Shown: positions 19,966 to 29,651, counted from the first letter of the stretch. The stretch: 64,000 nt of DNA from Nocardia panacis (GCF_003598715.1 NZ_QZFU01000055.1:1-64000); one strand, 5' to 3'. Notes: generated by a model from the letters alone, not told the origin. A program made the numbers and translations.

Positions 19966-20828
19966 GCCGGGGCACCTCCCTGTTCGGCCGCCTCGCGGTC
20001 GGCGACGATGGCGCGGGTGATCTCGGCCAGCCGCTCGTCGGACACCTCCGCCGCACCCTCGACATCGATGAGGATCGCGGTGGGGAAGATGCCGCGCAGC
20101 AGATCCGGACCACCGGTGGCGGTATCGTCGTCGGCGGCGTCGAACAGCGCCTCGACCGCGATGCGCAAGGCGCGCTCGGCATCGAGATCGCGCGAATACA
20201 GCTTCTTCAGCGCGGATTTCGCGAAGGTCGAACCGGAGCCGACGGCCGCGTAGCCGAAGCGCTCCTCGCTGCGACCGCCCACCACGTCGAAGGAGATGAT
20301 GCGCCCCGCCCGACCGGGATCCGTTGCCTCGAGGTCGTAGCCGACCAGCATCGGCACCACCGCGAGACCCTGCATGGCGATGGGCAGATTGTCGCGCACC
20401 ATCTTCGACAGCTTGTTGGCCTTGCCGTCGAAGGTGAGCGGGACACCCTCGATCTTTTCGTAGTGCTCGAGCTCGACGGCGAAGATGCGCACCATCTCCA
20501 CCGCCATCCCCGCGGTGCCCGCGATCCCGGCGGCGGAGTAGGTATCGGTGATGTAGACCTTCTCCATATCGCGCTGCGCCAACAGATTTCCCTGGGTGGC
20601 GCGCCGGTCGCCCGCGAGCAGCACCCCGCCGCGGAAACTCACCGCGACAATGGTGGTGCCGTGCGGAGCGATATCCCGCACGGCGGTGCCACCGGAGATT
20701 CCGGTGGCACCGTCGATCGCGGCAATCCTGTTGGCGGGCAAGAGCTCCGGTGCGTGCATGCGCAGATGCTCGGTAAACGAGGACAGTGCGTGCCCGAGGT
20801 GGGGCCGCAGGGGATCACCCGAGGTCAC
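19962..20828 (-). CDS. prcB: 20S proteasome beta subunit PrcB
   Basis: This 288-residue catalytic subunit is made with a 57-residue propeptide. Cleavage at HG|TT exposes Thr58, the N-terminal nucleophile, followed by [29 protein letters not shown] with the Asp and Lys-region residues of the active site. [15 protein letters not shown] lies in the H3/H4 region. It assembles with PrcA as alpha7-beta7-beta7-alpha7. The GTG start overlaps the pup stop as GTGA, giving the chain pup-prcB-prcA with 4-bp overlaps. Confidence 0.97.
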   Translation of the reverse strand: MTSGDPLRPHLGHALSSFTEHLRMHAPELLPANRIAAIDGATGISGGTAVRDIAPHGTTIVAVSFRGGVLLAGDRRATQGNLLAQRDMEKVYITDTYSAAGIAGTAGMAVEMVRIFAVELEHYEKIEGVPLTFDGKANKLSKMVRDNLPIAMQGLAVVPMLVGYDLEATDPGRAGRIISFDVVGGRSEERFGYAAVGSGSTFAKSALKKLYSRDLDAERALRIAVEALFDAADDDTATGGPDLLRGIFPTAILIDVEGAAEVSDERLAEITRAIVADREAAEQGGAPA

Positions 20829-21019
20829 TGGCCGCCCTTCTGCACATAAGCCCGCACGAAGTCCTCGGCGTTCTCCTCGAGCACATCGTCGATCTCGTCA
20901 AGCAGGTCGTCGGTGTCCTCCGCCAGCTTCTCCCGGCGTTCCTGGCCTGCGGCATCGACGCCGTCGGGGCCTTCGTCCTCGTCGCCGCCCCCGGCGCGCT
21001 TGGTCTGCTCTTGTGCCAT
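20825..21019 (-). CDS. pup: Prokaryotic ubiquitin-like protein Pup
   Basis: This 64-residue intrinsically disordered protein is the covalent degradation tag. It starts [12 protein letters not shown] and has a central acidic, helix-forming segment (about 22-55: [20 protein letters not shown]) that binds the Mpa coiled coil. It ends VQKGGQ. The terminal Gln means that Dop must deamidate it to Glu before ligation. The ATG at 21019 is preceded by AGGGAGGT, a strong Shine-Dalgarno. An in-frame upstream ATG region would add ten residues without family support. Confidence 0.97.
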   Translation of the reverse strand: MAQEQTKRAGGGDEDEGPDGVDAAGQERREKLAEDTDDLLDEIDDVLEENAEDFVRAYVQKGGQ

Positions 21020-21046
21020 GGCAGCCGACCTCCCTGTAGTCCTCAT

Positions 21047-21102
21047 CATGATCGGAGCCCGAACCCGAGCACGGCCCCGATCATGAACAATGTCCGTGCT
21101 CG
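21047..21102 (-). promoter_or_regulatory. Interleaved inverted repeats in the pup leader / dop trailer
   Basis: Two perfect 9-bp inverted repeats interlock between dop (stop at 21171) and pup (start at 21019). CATGATCGG (21047-21055) pairs with CCGATCATG (21077-21085). CGAGCACGG (21066-21074) pairs with CCGTGCTCG (21094-21102). The order of arms means both stems can coexist only as a pseudoknot; otherwise they are alternatives. The outer stem could serve as a dop terminator and the inner as part of the pup 5' leader or an operator. Confidence 0.5.
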
Positions 21103-21170
21103 TATCACAACACTACCCAGCGACCATGACAGCTAGTCGGATCCGGGCGGGAATTGTCGCGTGAACGTGC

Positions 21171-22670
21171 CTATGTGGTCAGTTGTTCCACCAACTGGGC
21201 CGCGGTGTCCACACCGTCGAGCAGCTTGCCCACATGGGATTTGGTGCCCCTGCGGGGTTCCAGGGTGGGAATGCGCACCAGCGAATCGCCACCCAGGTCG
21301 AAGATCACCGAATCCCAACTCGCAGCGGCGATATCCGCGCCGAAGCGGCGCAGGCACTCGCCCCGGAAGTAGGCGCGGGTGTCGGTGGGCGGCTTGGTCA
21401 TGGCGTCGAGCACCTGCTGCTCGCTGACCAGCCGCTTCATCGAGCCCCTGGCCACCAACCGGTTGTAGATGCCCTTGTCCAGGCGCACATCGGAATACTG
21501 CAGGTCGAGCATGTGTAGTTTGGGCGCGGCCCAGCTCAGACCCTCGCGCTGACGCATCGCCTCCAGCAGGCGCAGCTTGGCGGGCCAGTCGAGCAGGTCG
21601 GCGCATTCCATCGGGTCGCGCTCGAGCAGGTCGAGCACCATCGCCCAGTTGTCGAGGATATCGGTGACGCGCGGATCGTCATTGCCCTCGCGATCCATGA
21701 ACTTCGCCACCCGCTCGTGGTAAAGCCGTTGCAGCGCAAGGCCGGTCAGTTCGCGACCGTCGCTGAGCGCGACGGTGGCGCGCAGCGTCGGATCGTGGCT
21801 GATGGTGTGCACGGCCGTGACCGGGCGGGCCAACTGGAACTCCGACAGATCCTCCCCAGCCTCGATCAGGTCCAGCACGAGTGCGGTCGTGCCGACCTTC
21901 AGGTAGGTCGACATCTCGGCCAGGTTGGCGTCGCCGATGATGACGTGCAGGCGGCGATATTTATCGGCATCGGCGTGCGGTTCGTCGCGGGTGTTGATGA
22001 TGCCGCGCTTGAGGGTGGTCTCCAGGCCGACCTCGACCTCGATGTAGTCGGCACGCTGGGACAACTGGAATCCGGCGTGATCACCGGACTGGCCGATCCC
22101 GACCCGACCCGACCCGCACACCACCTGCCGCGAGACGAAGAACGGCGTCAGACCCAGGATGATCTGATTGAAGGGGGTGTCGCGGTTCATCAGATAGTTC
22201 TCGTGGGTGCCGTAGGAGGCGCCCTTGCCGTCGACATTGTTCTTGTACAGCTGCAACCGGGGCGCACCGGGCACACTGGAGGCGTGCCGCGCCGCGGCCT
22301 CCATCACCCGCTCGCCCGCTTTGTCCCAGATGACCGCGTCCAGCGGGTCGGTGACCTCGGGGGCGGAGTACTCCGGATGCGCGTGGTCCACATACAGGCG
22401 CGCACCATTGGTGAGGATCATATTGGCCGCGCCGACCTCGTCGGCGTCGATCACCGGGGCCGGGCCGTTCATCCGGCTCAGGTCGAAGCCTCGGGCGTCG
22501 CGCAGCGGCGATTCCACCTCGTAATCCCAGCGGGTGCGCTTGGCGCGCGGCACGCCCTCGGCGGCGGCGTAGGCGAGCACCGCCTGCGTCGAGGTGAGGA
22601 TCGGATTGGCCGACGGCTCGGCCGGGGTGGAGATGCCGTATTCGACCTCGATACCGATGATGCGCTGCAT
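21171..22670 (-). CDS. dop: Pup deamidase/depupylase Dop
   Basis: This 499-residue PafA homologue converts the C-terminal Gln of Pup to Glu and also removes Pup from substrates. [14 protein letters not shown] supplies Glu8, and [16 protein letters not shown] supplies the catalytic Asp95. A Dop-specific insertion follows the N-terminal strand (about 40-80), and the core has [20 protein letters not shown] and [30 protein letters not shown]. Length is as expected. The ATG at 22670 gives the canonical N-terminus. It lies upstream of pup on the same strand, with 151 bp between. Confidence 0.96.
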   Translation of the reverse strand: MQRIIGIEVEYGISTPAEPSANPILTSTQAVLAYAAAEGVPRAKRTRWDYEVESPLRDARGFDLSRMNGPAPVIDADEVGAANMILTNGARLYVDHAHPEYSAPEVTDPLDAVIWDKAGERVMEAAARHASSVPGAPRLQLYKNNVDGKGASYGTHENYLMNRDTPFNQIILGLTPFFVSRQVVCGSGRVGIGQSGDHAGFQLSQRADYIEVEVGLETTLKRGIINTRDEPHADADKYRRLHVIIGDANLAEMSTYLKVGTTALVLDLIEAGEDLSEFQLARPVTAVHTISHDPTLRATVALSDGRELTGLALQRLYHERVAKFMDREGNDDPRVTDILDNWAMVLDLLERDPMECADLLDWPAKLRLLEAMRQREGLSWAAPKLHMLDLQYSDVRLDKGIYNRLVARGSMKRLVSEQQVLDAMTKPPTDTRAYFRGECLRRFGADIAAASWDSVIFDLGGDSLVRIPTLEPRRGTKSHVGKLLDGVDTAAQLVEQLTT

Positions 22671-22753
22671 ACCATCGAGCGTAAGCGACGCACCCGCGCG
22701 AACAGGGCGCACCCGCCCGACGGATCCCACTGGGAGGGCCGCGATTCCGCAAT

Positions 22754-22797
22754 GTCGCCCGCACCGTCGAAGAAAGTCGCCCGCACCGTCGACGGAA
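22754..22797. repeat. Tandem 22-bp repeat upstream of the DUF418 gene
   Basis: Two adjacent 22-bp units at 22754-22775 and 22776-22797 share the 17-bp core GTCGCCCGCACCGTCGA and differ at two positions in the tail. A degenerate third GTCG copy follows. They lie between the divergent dop (start 22670) and DUF418 gene (start 22874). The period is close to two helical turns, so they may be protein-binding sites. No function is recognised. Confidence 0.5.
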
Positions 22798-22873
22798 GTC
22801 GTCCCGAGATCACCCGCCGGGTACTACTTCCGGAGGATACTTCGGCCCGGCGCCCCATCGGATAGTTCGAGGC

Positions 22874-24049
22874 ATGACCGAATCGATCACGGCCGCCGAA
22901 CCGCGCGTCGCGTCGCCGCGCCTGGTCGCGCTGGACGTGCTGCGGGGGATCGCCATCCTCGGCACACTGGGGACCAATATCTGGATCATCACCGATCTCG
23001 GGGGGATGATCGGCTACCTGCACGAGGTCAACGCCGCCCCCGCCGCGGGCTGGATGTGGGTCGAGCGCGTGCTCGAGCAGGTGACGCAGGGCAAATTCCT
23101 CGGCTTGCTGACGGTGATGTTCGGCATCGGTCTGGCCATTCAGCAAGGCTCCGCGCTGCGGGCGGGGCGGGCCTGGCCCGGCGGCTATCCGTGGCGGGCC
23201 GGGTTGCTGTTCCTCGACGGTTTGCTGAACTTTCTGTTCATCGCCGAATTCGATGTGCTGATGGGCTACGCGGTAACCGGATTGGTCGTGGCCTGCATAC
23301 TGGCGCGCAGCGATCGAGCACAGTGGCGCTGGCTGATCGGCACCGCCGCCGCGCATCTGACGGTGCTGACGGTGATCGCGCTCGGCATGATCTTCGCGCC
23401 GAGGGCAGGCGGATCCGCCGGGGCGCCGGATCCGAATCCGTATGCGGACGGATCATTTTGGGATCTGGTCGTATTCCGGGTCCAGAATTTGGGCACCTTC
23501 CGGTTCGAGCCGATCTTCATCGCCGCCATGTCGGTGGCGCTGTTCCTGACGGGCGCGCGTTTGTATCGGGCCGGGGTGTTCCGGCCCGAAGGCGCGCGAA
23601 TCCGCAAGCGGCTCATGGTCATCGGCTTCGGTATCGCCGCACCGCTGGATCTGCTGGTCGGGGTGCTCGGAGGCGGGGACGCGATGGTGTTCACCCGGTA
23701 CGGCACCGCGCCGCTGGTTTCACTGGGCTTGTTGTCGCTGGTGGCCCAGTTCTACCTGCATCGCCCCTCGGTCGGATTCGTCGGCCGCAGACTCACCGAG
23801 GTCGGCCGCACCGCGCTCAGCTGCTACATTCTGCAGAACCTGGTGGCGTCGATCCTGTGCTACGGCTGGGGATTCGGTCTGGCCGCCCGCGTATCCCCCG
23901 ATGCCCGAGTGCCTTTCACCGTCGGCATCTACCTCGTCACGGCCGCGATCATCGGCGCCGCCGCGCACCTGTGGCTGCGCCGCTTCGAGCGCGGCCCGGT
24001 GGAGTGGATGTGGAATCTGAGTTACCGGGCACTGACGCGCGAACGCTGA
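22874..24049 (+). CDS. DUF418-type polytopic membrane protein
   Basis: This 391-residue protein has about ten hydrophobic segments. The N-terminus PRLVALDVLRGIAILGTLGTNIW is the family signature. FLGLLTVMFGIGLAI and the C-terminal GRTALSCYILQNLVASILCYGWGFGL match the DUF418 pattern seen in YeiB-like proteins. It is predicted to sit in the cytoplasmic membrane. Its function is not established, and the fold resembles membrane acyltransferases and small-molecule transporters. It is divergent from dop and marks the start of the accessory region inserted between dop and mpa. The ATG follows GAGG closely. Confidence 0.8.
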   Translation: MTESITAAEPRVASPRLVALDVLRGIAILGTLGTNIWIITDLGGMIGYLHEVNAAPAAGWMWVERVLEQVTQGKFLGLLTVMFGIGLAIQQGSALRAGRAWPGGYPWRAGLLFLDGLLNFLFIAEFDVLMGYAVTGLVVACILARSDRAQWRWLIGTAAAHLTVLTVIALGMIFAPRAGGSAGAPDPNPYADGSFWDLVVFRVQNLGTFRFEPIFIAAMSVALFLTGARLYRAGVFRPEGARIRKRLMVIGFGIAAPLDLLVGVLGGGDAMVFTRYGTAPLVSLGLLSLVAQFYLHRPSVGFVGRRLTEVGRTALSCYILQNLVASILCYGWGFGLAARVSPDARVPFTVGIYLVTAAIIGAAAHLWLRRFERGPVEWMWNLSYRALTRER

Positions 24050-24067
24050 ATCGGACAGACAAGGCAC

Positions 24068-24096
24068 CGTCCGCCTGCGGGTCTCGCCGGCGGACG
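24068..24096. terminator. Bidirectional hairpin between convergent genes
   Basis: CGTCCGCC (24068-24075) pairs with GGCGGACG (24089-24096), an 8-bp GC stem with a 13-nt loop. It lies in the 64-bp gap between the convergent DUF418 gene (end 24049) and the ATP-grasp gene (end 24114), so it can serve both. Confidence 0.6.
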
Positions 24097-24113
24097 TCGC
24101 TGAATACCGCCGC

Positions 24114-25076
24114 CTAGCAGACGAATTCGGGGGCCAGCTCGGCGGGCGCGCCGGGACGGGCCAGGTGGGCCGCCAGGTACGGAATGGCCACATCCATGGT
24201 CGCCTTCGGGCTGATCCTCGGATGCACATTGACCTCGAAGACCACCCCGCCGCTCTCCGGAGCCAGATCCACCCCGGCGAAGGGCAGGCCCAGCGCCTCG
24301 GTGGCCCGCACCGCCAGCTCCGTCACCGCCGAATCGACCTCCTCCAACGGGATGGGCGTGGAGACCGCGCCCCGCGCCACATTGCACGGCAGATCCGGAT
24401 TGTCCTGCACATGCTCGTTGACCCGCAGCACCCGACCGTGCAGCACGACGACCCGATACTGGTGGCGACGACCCTCGGCGTCGAAATTGCGCGCGTCCCT
24501 GGAGATCAGCCAGTCCTGCGCGCAGCCGGAGTAGTACTTGGCCACCTTCTTGAACTGCCTGCGGGAGGTGACGTGGAAGACGTCGTCCCCGCAGGTGCCC
24601 GTGGTCGGGCGCGCCCAAACATCGCCGCCGAGGCGCTCGAAGGCGGCGTCCATCCCGTCGGCGCCCACATCGCGCGAGCTGACCGATTCCATCTGTCCGA
24701 TCCCCGCCGCGGCGAAACGCTCCACGGTGAGGTGCTTGTCGGTGGCGATATGCCAGGCCCGGGCATCGGTACCCAGTGAGCGCACCCCGAAACGCCGCAA
24801 CTGCTCCTGGAAAGGCACCAATCCGATCCGCATCTCGGGCGCGATCTCGTAGAGCACCACGGCCGACGGTGCGCAGACCAGATTCTCGGCGGGCACCTCG
24901 AGCCGCGCCGCACCGTCGACCTGGTACACCCGACCACCGCCGCCGGGCATGAAATATCGCGCATCGATCAGCCGCGGTGACTTTCCGGTAAGCGATGCGG
25001 CCGCTCCCGCAAGCACGTTCCTGCTGCCCTCGGTCGAACTGTGATCGGCGACCACGACCAGCTCATCGACTTCCAC
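24114..25076 (-). CDS. RimK-like ATP-grasp protein
   Basis: This 320-residue protein has an N-terminal pre-ATP-grasp domain (about 1-105) and a C-terminal ATP-grasp domain. HIATDKHLTVERFAAAGI is the start of the ATP-grasp fold. The nucleotide-binding region has DVWARPTTGTCGDDVFHV, and DWLISRDARNFDAEGRRHQYRVVVLHGRVLRVNE precedes the metal site GVDLAPESGGVVFEVNVHPRIS (Asp, Glu, Asn). It should form an amide or peptide bond with acyl-phosphate chemistry. It stands alone, without a precursor peptide or partner gene visible. The GTG start at 25076 is the first in frame after a hairpin. Substrate is unknown. Confidence 0.7.
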   Translation of the reverse strand: MEVDELVVVADHSSTEGSRNVLAGAAASLTGKSPRLIDARYFMPGGGGRVYQVDGAARLEVPAENLVCAPSAVVLYEIAPEMRIGLVPFQEQLRRFGVRSLGTDARAWHIATDKHLTVERFAAAGIGQMESVSSRDVGADGMDAAFERLGGDVWARPTTGTCGDDVFHVTSRRQFKKVAKYYSGCAQDWLISRDARNFDAEGRRHQYRVVVLHGRVLRVNEHVQDNPDLPCNVARGAVSTPIPLEEVDSAVTELAVRATEALGLPFAGVDLAPESGGVVFEVNVHPRISPKATMDVAIPYLAAHLARPGAPAELAPEFVC

Positions 25077-25113
25077 ACGAACCCCTTGTCAGCTGAAGAA
25101 TTGAAGACGGTGA

Positions 25114-25134
25114 TCCCGCACGGGTCATGCGGGA
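25114..25134 (-). promoter_or_regulatory. Hairpin/palindrome upstream of the ATP-grasp gene
   Basis: TCCCGCA (25114-25120) and TGCGGGA (25128-25134) form a perfect 7-bp stem with a 7-nt loop, 38-58 bp before the GTG start at 25076. It could be an operator or a leader structure. Confidence 0.35.
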
Positions 25135-25831
25135 CCGTGGCGGTCCGACCGGATATGACCGGCGGCCGAATTGTCGTGCTGGGTCGCGGCGGGGTGTCAG
25201 CCCGCCGCGCTGGTACTGCTCCGGCGTATCCGGCGGCCCGGCCCGGCGTCGGATAGCGCCAGGATCCGATCCGATTGGGACACAGCGGGATACGACGCAC
25301 GCAACAGGTCGGCGCGGGTGTGCCGCCGGATCGCGCGTCTACCAAGGGTGGCGGGGTTCAGAGTCGATGGACCGGATATCGGGGTGGGCGCGGCAGGCGT
25401 TTTCGTCGCCTGCGCGAGCCACCGTGCTCGATACGCGGTCATTGCCCGGACTCCCTCCGTAACTGGGGCGAGTCCTCCCGCCGACCGGGACTATACAGGC
25501 CGTGGCGGCATTCAGTGCGATATCACGACGCCAACGGGTTAAGACATGGTTAACCGTTGGAACACGACCCGCGCACAGCCCCGAAAACCCGCTCTCCGAA
25601 CCGGGTTCGGTCCCGCGAAGGCGGCCGCGCGACGCGCCGGAAGAACGGCAACCCGGATTGCCGCCCGCCGTGGGAATACCGACAAATCGCACAGGTGCCG
25701 CGCACCGGGCATATGGCACGGATGTTCCTCGGTACCAGCGGTATTGACCGACGCGTCCACACCGGGGCGCGGATCGGGTCCCGCTCGCGCGGACCCGGAC
25801 CGAACTCCCCCGCGATCCGGGTCGCCGCTAC

Positions 25832-25874
25832 CGGTTCGCGACCCGAATCGGGTCGGTTCGCGACCCGAATCGGG
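25832..25874. repeat. Tandem 22-bp repeat with near-palindromic core
   Basis: Two consecutive copies of a 22-bp unit (25832-25853 and 25854-25874, 21 of 21 aligned bases identical) contain the near-palindrome ACCCGAATCGGG and the element CGGTTCGCG. They sit in the middle of the gene-free region. The phasing suggests a cooperative binding site, but no regulator is assigned. Confidence 0.55.
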
Positions 25875-26727
25875 AGGCAACCGCACAGAGCGTTTCGGAT
25901 CGAATCCTGCTGCGCCAGTTCATGATCAGCTAGTGCTACCCCGAATCAACAGGAACCGCACGGTATTTCGAGATGGAAACAATCCGAATGCAGCCGCCCC
26001 GACATCGTTCAATACCCGCCAGCTATCTCCTGGAAGCAATGCGGCGGAACACCGCCGGGACGATCCGGTGAGCAAATTGCACAAAACAGCGGAAATGATG
26101 AGTTGCCAATAGCGCTCGAATCCATCCATCCGAAATTAGCCGACGCGTCGAATTCGCCCGAAGACAATCGGGCCGACGAACCGATCGCCGTACGTATCGA
26201 CACGCATGCGCGAGCCTCGGCGAACCCGAAATTCTATCTCGGCCACATCCCATGACATGGCAACAATTTTCACTCCGCCGCGCGCCGCAGATCCGCCCGC
26301 ACGAGGCCGACACCAGCGCGTACATGGCCGCCTCGAGGTGCGAGCCACCTCACTTTTCGGACCCCGATCTGTAACGAATAGATATACCTGGGATGAATTT
26401 AAACGCCCGCATGACGTCATCTCCAGCACACTTCCAGCAAATTGAAGCGACTACACTTCACATTTCCGCAGGCAGCGGCCCCGGTCGGAGTCGCCGAACG
26501 ACGACCCATGCGGTTTTCCGCATTTGCCGCGGGAATGCCGGTGATCCACCTCACCGTCACAAAACTCTTCGGAATATCTTAGGGTTTCCCCATTCCGATC
26601 GACGACGACGTCCCGAGGCAATCCCGACTTTGCCCCGGTCCATCGGATGTGAAAAGTTCTGTCACTATTCGGATCGGTAATGGGCTAGACGCGAAAAAAA
26701 TTACCGTTGGGCAGCTGAAGGTGCGTC

Positions 26728-28209
26728 ATGGAATTCATTGAACTGGCCGACTACCCGGTGTCGGCAGGCCGAGTCGTCGAATGGCAGCCCACCGCCCGCA
26801 CGCACTGGGCGGACTGGCCGCGCGACTCCAGAGCGGTGTCCTACAACCACGAGCATCATCTGCGGGACGCCCTGGAACACAGCCGCATCCGCGATCGCCG
26901 GGCCTACTGGCTCGGCAACGCCTTCCGGATCGAAGGCCCCCTCGACACCTCGGCCTGGCAGCACGCCCTCGACACGCTGATCGACCGGCACGAGAGCCTG
27001 CGCAGCCACGTCACCATCGAAGGCGGACGGCCCGCACGCTATACCCAGCCTCCCGGCGAGATTCGGGTGCGGCCGGTCGACGCGGGCAGCACGGCGTCGA
27101 CCATGGCCACCTATCGGCTGGTAGAGCGCCTGCTCGACGAGGGCACCACGCCCACCCGCTGGCCTGCCTACGTCTGCGTGACGATCGAGAATCGCGGCGG
27201 CTTCACCGTACTCATCGCCGCGGACCACTCACTGGTCGACGGATACAGCACCGGCATAATCGGCAGCGAGCTGCCGCGCCTGTACGCCGCGGCCGTCACG
27301 GGCGAGGACACCCTGGCCCCGCAGTCGGAATCGGGCGGCTACCTCGACTACTGCCATGGCGAGCGCGCCTTCGCCGACGCGGCGACCGTCGAGACGGCGG
27401 GTGTGCGGATCTGGCGCGAATTCTTCGACGAGGCCGACGACGGCTCCGAGATCGCCCCGGCCACCGGCCCGCTCGCGCCGACCGCCCCGTTCAGCCGGGT
27501 CGCCGCGCGACCGGTCGCACTGCGCGAGGGCACCCATACCGCGCCGCGGGTGCCGCAGCGCACTCTCGCCATCGAGGTGCTCGACGCCGATGCGGCGGAT
27601 CTGGCGGGCGCGGCCGCCCGCGAAAAGCGGCAGGGTCTGTTCGCGGTCCTGCTCGCCGCGTTCGCCGCGACCGCGACGGAGTACGGTGCGGGCCGCGACT
27701 TCCGGACCGTGGTGCCGCTGCACACCCGCTACGAGGAGCGCTGGGCCGAGACCGTCGGCTGGTTCGTCGGACTCACCCCGTTCCACCTGGATACCGCAGG
27801 CGCGCGCGGCGTCGCCGAACTCATCGCGCCCGCGGGTCAGGAGTTGCGGCGCACCCGCGCCGCCGCCGCGGTGCCCTTCGGCCGGGTGTGCGAACTGCTC
27901 GAGGTGCGCCCGCGCATCTCGTTCATGGTGTCCTACATGGACGTTCGCGCCATCCCGCTGGCGCGGACCTGGGTCGATTCGGATACCAGGTGGCTGCGCA
28001 GCCGCAATGTCTCCGACAACGAGTTCTACTTCTGGTTCATTCGCACCCCCACCGGCGTGACCCTGAACATGCGCTATCCCGGCACCGCCCGCGCCACCCG
28101 CGATATCCACCGGCACGTGCTGCGAATGCGCGAACTGCTCGCCGACTACGTCCGCTTCGGGGACGCCACCATCCGACCGATCGAAGGAGCGCCGCTGTCA
28201 TGGAGATGA
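26728..28209 (+). CDS. Condensation-domain / PapA-like acyltransferase, first of three
   Basis: This stand-alone 493-residue protein belongs to the CoA-dependent acyltransferase/condensation superfamily. The acceptor-side motif is ADHSLVDGYSTG, with His167 and Asp171 in HxxxDG. The N-lobe has LDTLIDRHESLRSHV. The C-lobe has VGWFVGLTPFHL and VSYMDVRAIPLA. It lacks adenylation or carrier domains, so it is more like mycobacterial Pap proteins or free-standing C domains, which join acyl groups to alcohols or amines. The ATG at 26728 follows GAAGG. Its last 10 bp overlap the second paralogue. The substrate cannot be read from sequence. Confidence 0.72.
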   Translation: MEFIELADYPVSAGRVVEWQPTARTHWADWPRDSRAVSYNHEHHLRDALEHSRIRDRRAYWLGNAFRIEGPLDTSAWQHALDTLIDRHESLRSHVTIEGGRPARYTQPPGEIRVRPVDAGSTASTMATYRLVERLLDEGTTPTRWPAYVCVTIENRGGFTVLIAADHSLVDGYSTGIIGSELPRLYAAAVTGEDTLAPQSESGGYLDYCHGERAFADAATVETAGVRIWREFFDEADDGSEIAPATGPLAPTAPFSRVAARPVALREGTHTAPRVPQRTLAIEVLDADAADLAGAAAREKRQGLFAVLLAAFAATATEYGAGRDFRTVVPLHTRYEERWAETVGWFVGLTPFHLDTAGARGVAELIAPAGQELRRTRAAAAVPFGRVCELLEVRPRISFMVSYMDVRAIPLARTWVDSDTRWLRSRNVSDNEFYFWFIRTPTGVTLNMRYPGTARATRDIHRHVLRMRELLADYVRFGDATIRPIEGAPLSWR

Positions 28210-29651
28210 CCCTCACCGAAGATTGGCTGCCGAAACCCGGTGCGCTGGTGGAGTTCACGCCGACCCCCGCCACCCTGGCCGCGGTCGCCGAGACCGGGCC
28301 GTCCTCGGCGCCCGCCACCTTCCTGCAGGAATCGCATATCCGCCGCTGGGCCGAGCGCCGCCACACCGACAACCCGCTGCCCTCGGAGTTGTCGCTGTGC
28401 TTCACGGTGGCGTTCCCGCTCGATCCCGAGGCGCTGCGCAAGGCGTTCGTCACCTTCCTGCGCAGGCACGAAACCCTGCGCAGCCGCTTCGATCTCGACG
28501 AATCGGGCGGTCGCCGCACGCTGACCCGCCACCTCATCGCGGCCGAGGACGTGGACCTCACGACCGGCTACGGCGGCAGCTACGCCTCGGGCGAGCAATT
28601 GCGCGACGTCTTGGTGGCCAAGTTCCGCGCCGTCGCCGATCCCACCCGCTGGCCCGCCTTCGTCTGCGGGGCCATCGATCACGGCCCCGACGGATTCACG
28701 CTGCTGTACAGCAATGATCACGCGTTCAGCGACGGGGTCTCGATGGTCACCGCCATCTTCGAGCTGCACGGGCTCTACACCGCCTACGCCGCCGGGCTCG
28801 AACCGCCGCTGCCTCCGGTGGGCAGCTATGTCGAATTCGCCAGGGCCGAGCGGGCTTCGGTCGCTGCGGGCGCACCCGAGTTGGATCGGATGGCAGCGCT
28901 GATCGCCGACAATGCCGAGCGGGTGCGCCCGCTGCCGCTGGATCTCGGTCTCGAAGCGGGCGAGGTGGCCGACAGTCGCGGGGCGAAGATCGATCTGCTC
29001 GACGCCGAGGAGTGCGAGCGGTTCGCCGCCGCGTGCAAGAAGGCGGGCGGGTCGTTCTCGGCCGGTATCTTCGCCGCCGTCGCGCTGAGCGAGTTGGCGC
29101 TCACCGGGCGCGAATACTATCTGGGCCTGAATGTGATCGGCACCCGCAACGAGCCGAAATATCAACTGGCACAGGGTTGGTTCATCAACCTGATGCCGAT
29201 CCTGTTCGAACTGGACCGGACCGAGCAGTTCTCCGCGCTGATCGGCCGGGCCGGATTCGCGCTGGACTGGGTGAAACCCCTTGCGAGCGTGCCGATTCAC
29301 GCCGCGCTCGCCAGGGCCGCCGAACTGACCGGACATCCGGTGCCGACCACGCACGACTGGCCGTGGGTGTCGTATATGGATATGCGCTCGATATCCGGTG
29401 CGGCGCTGGAGAATTCGCTGCCCGGCGTGAGCGGGATCCACGGTCTGGGCTCGCGCGCCCGCATCGGGCAGACCTCGCCCATGTGGTTCAACCGCGAACT
29501 GGACCGGCTGCATGTCACGGTGGCCTACCCGGATACCGAGTCGGCGCACGCGTCGGCCGCCCGGTACCTGCAGCGGCTGCGCGAGACGATGCGCGGTATC
29601 GCGGCCACGGGCGACTACACCGTCACCGCGTCGACCGTGCCGGGGTCGTGA
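28200..29651 (+). CDS. Condensation-domain / PapA-like acyltransferase, second of three
   Basis: This 483-residue paralogue of the preceding protein has NDHAFSDGVSMV, with His174 and Asp178, an N-lobe FVTFLRRHETLRSRFDL, and C-lobe motifs AQGWFINLMPILFEL and VSYMDMRSISG. The Trp-Pro-Ala-Phe-Val-Cys stretch (WPAFVCGAIDHG) is shared with WPAYVCVTIENRG in the first copy. I chose the ATG at 28200, 10 nt after GAAGGAG; a second ATG at 28206 would give an exact ATGA overlap with the first gene. The catalytic residues are intact. No signal peptide is seen, so it is cytosolic. Confidence 0.72.
   Translation: MEMTLTEDWLPKPGALVEFTPTPATLAAVAETGPSSAPATFLQESHIRRWAERRHTDNPLPSELSLCFTVAFPLDPEALRKAFVTFLRRHETLRSRFDLDESGGRRTLTRHLIAAEDVDLTTGYGGSYASGEQLRDVLVAKFRAVADPTRWPAFVCGAIDHGPDGFTLLYSNDHAFSDGVSMVTAIFELHGLYTAYAAGLEPPLPPVGSYVEFARAERASVAAGAPELDRMAALIADNAERVRPLPLDLGLEAGEVADSRGAKIDLLDAEECERFAAACKKAGGSFSAGIFAAVALSELALTGREYYLGLNVIGTRNEPKYQLAQGWFINLMPILFELDRTEQFSALIGRAGFALDWVKPLASVPIHAALARAAELTGHPVPTTHDWPWVSYMDMRSISGAALENSLPGVSGIHGLGSRARIGQTSPMWFNRELDRLHVTVAYPDTESAHASAARYLQRLRETMRGIAATGDYTVTASTVPGS

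Larger units (their letters stand above)
25077..26727. other. 1.65 kb gene-free divergent intergenic region
   Basis: I see no convincing gene between the ATP-grasp start and the first condensation-like gene. Every reading frame here is short, has poor codon bias (Arg/Pro/Ser-rich junk) and no recognisable motif. From about 25,900 to 26,700 the sequence falls to roughly 50% GC, well below the neighbouring coding DNA. It holds a 22-bp tandem repeat at 25832 and, near the right end, an A-run (about 26694) followed by the Shine-Dalgarno GAAGG of the next gene. It may carry promoters, a decayed gene or a non-coding RNA; none can be demonstrated by eye. Confidence 0.6.

Noticed and set aside
25127-26680. 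Several short reading frames in the gene-free region
   Set aside because: None has actinobacterial codon bias, a Shine-Dalgarno with a good start, or a recognisable motif; overlapping frames on both strands are equally long.
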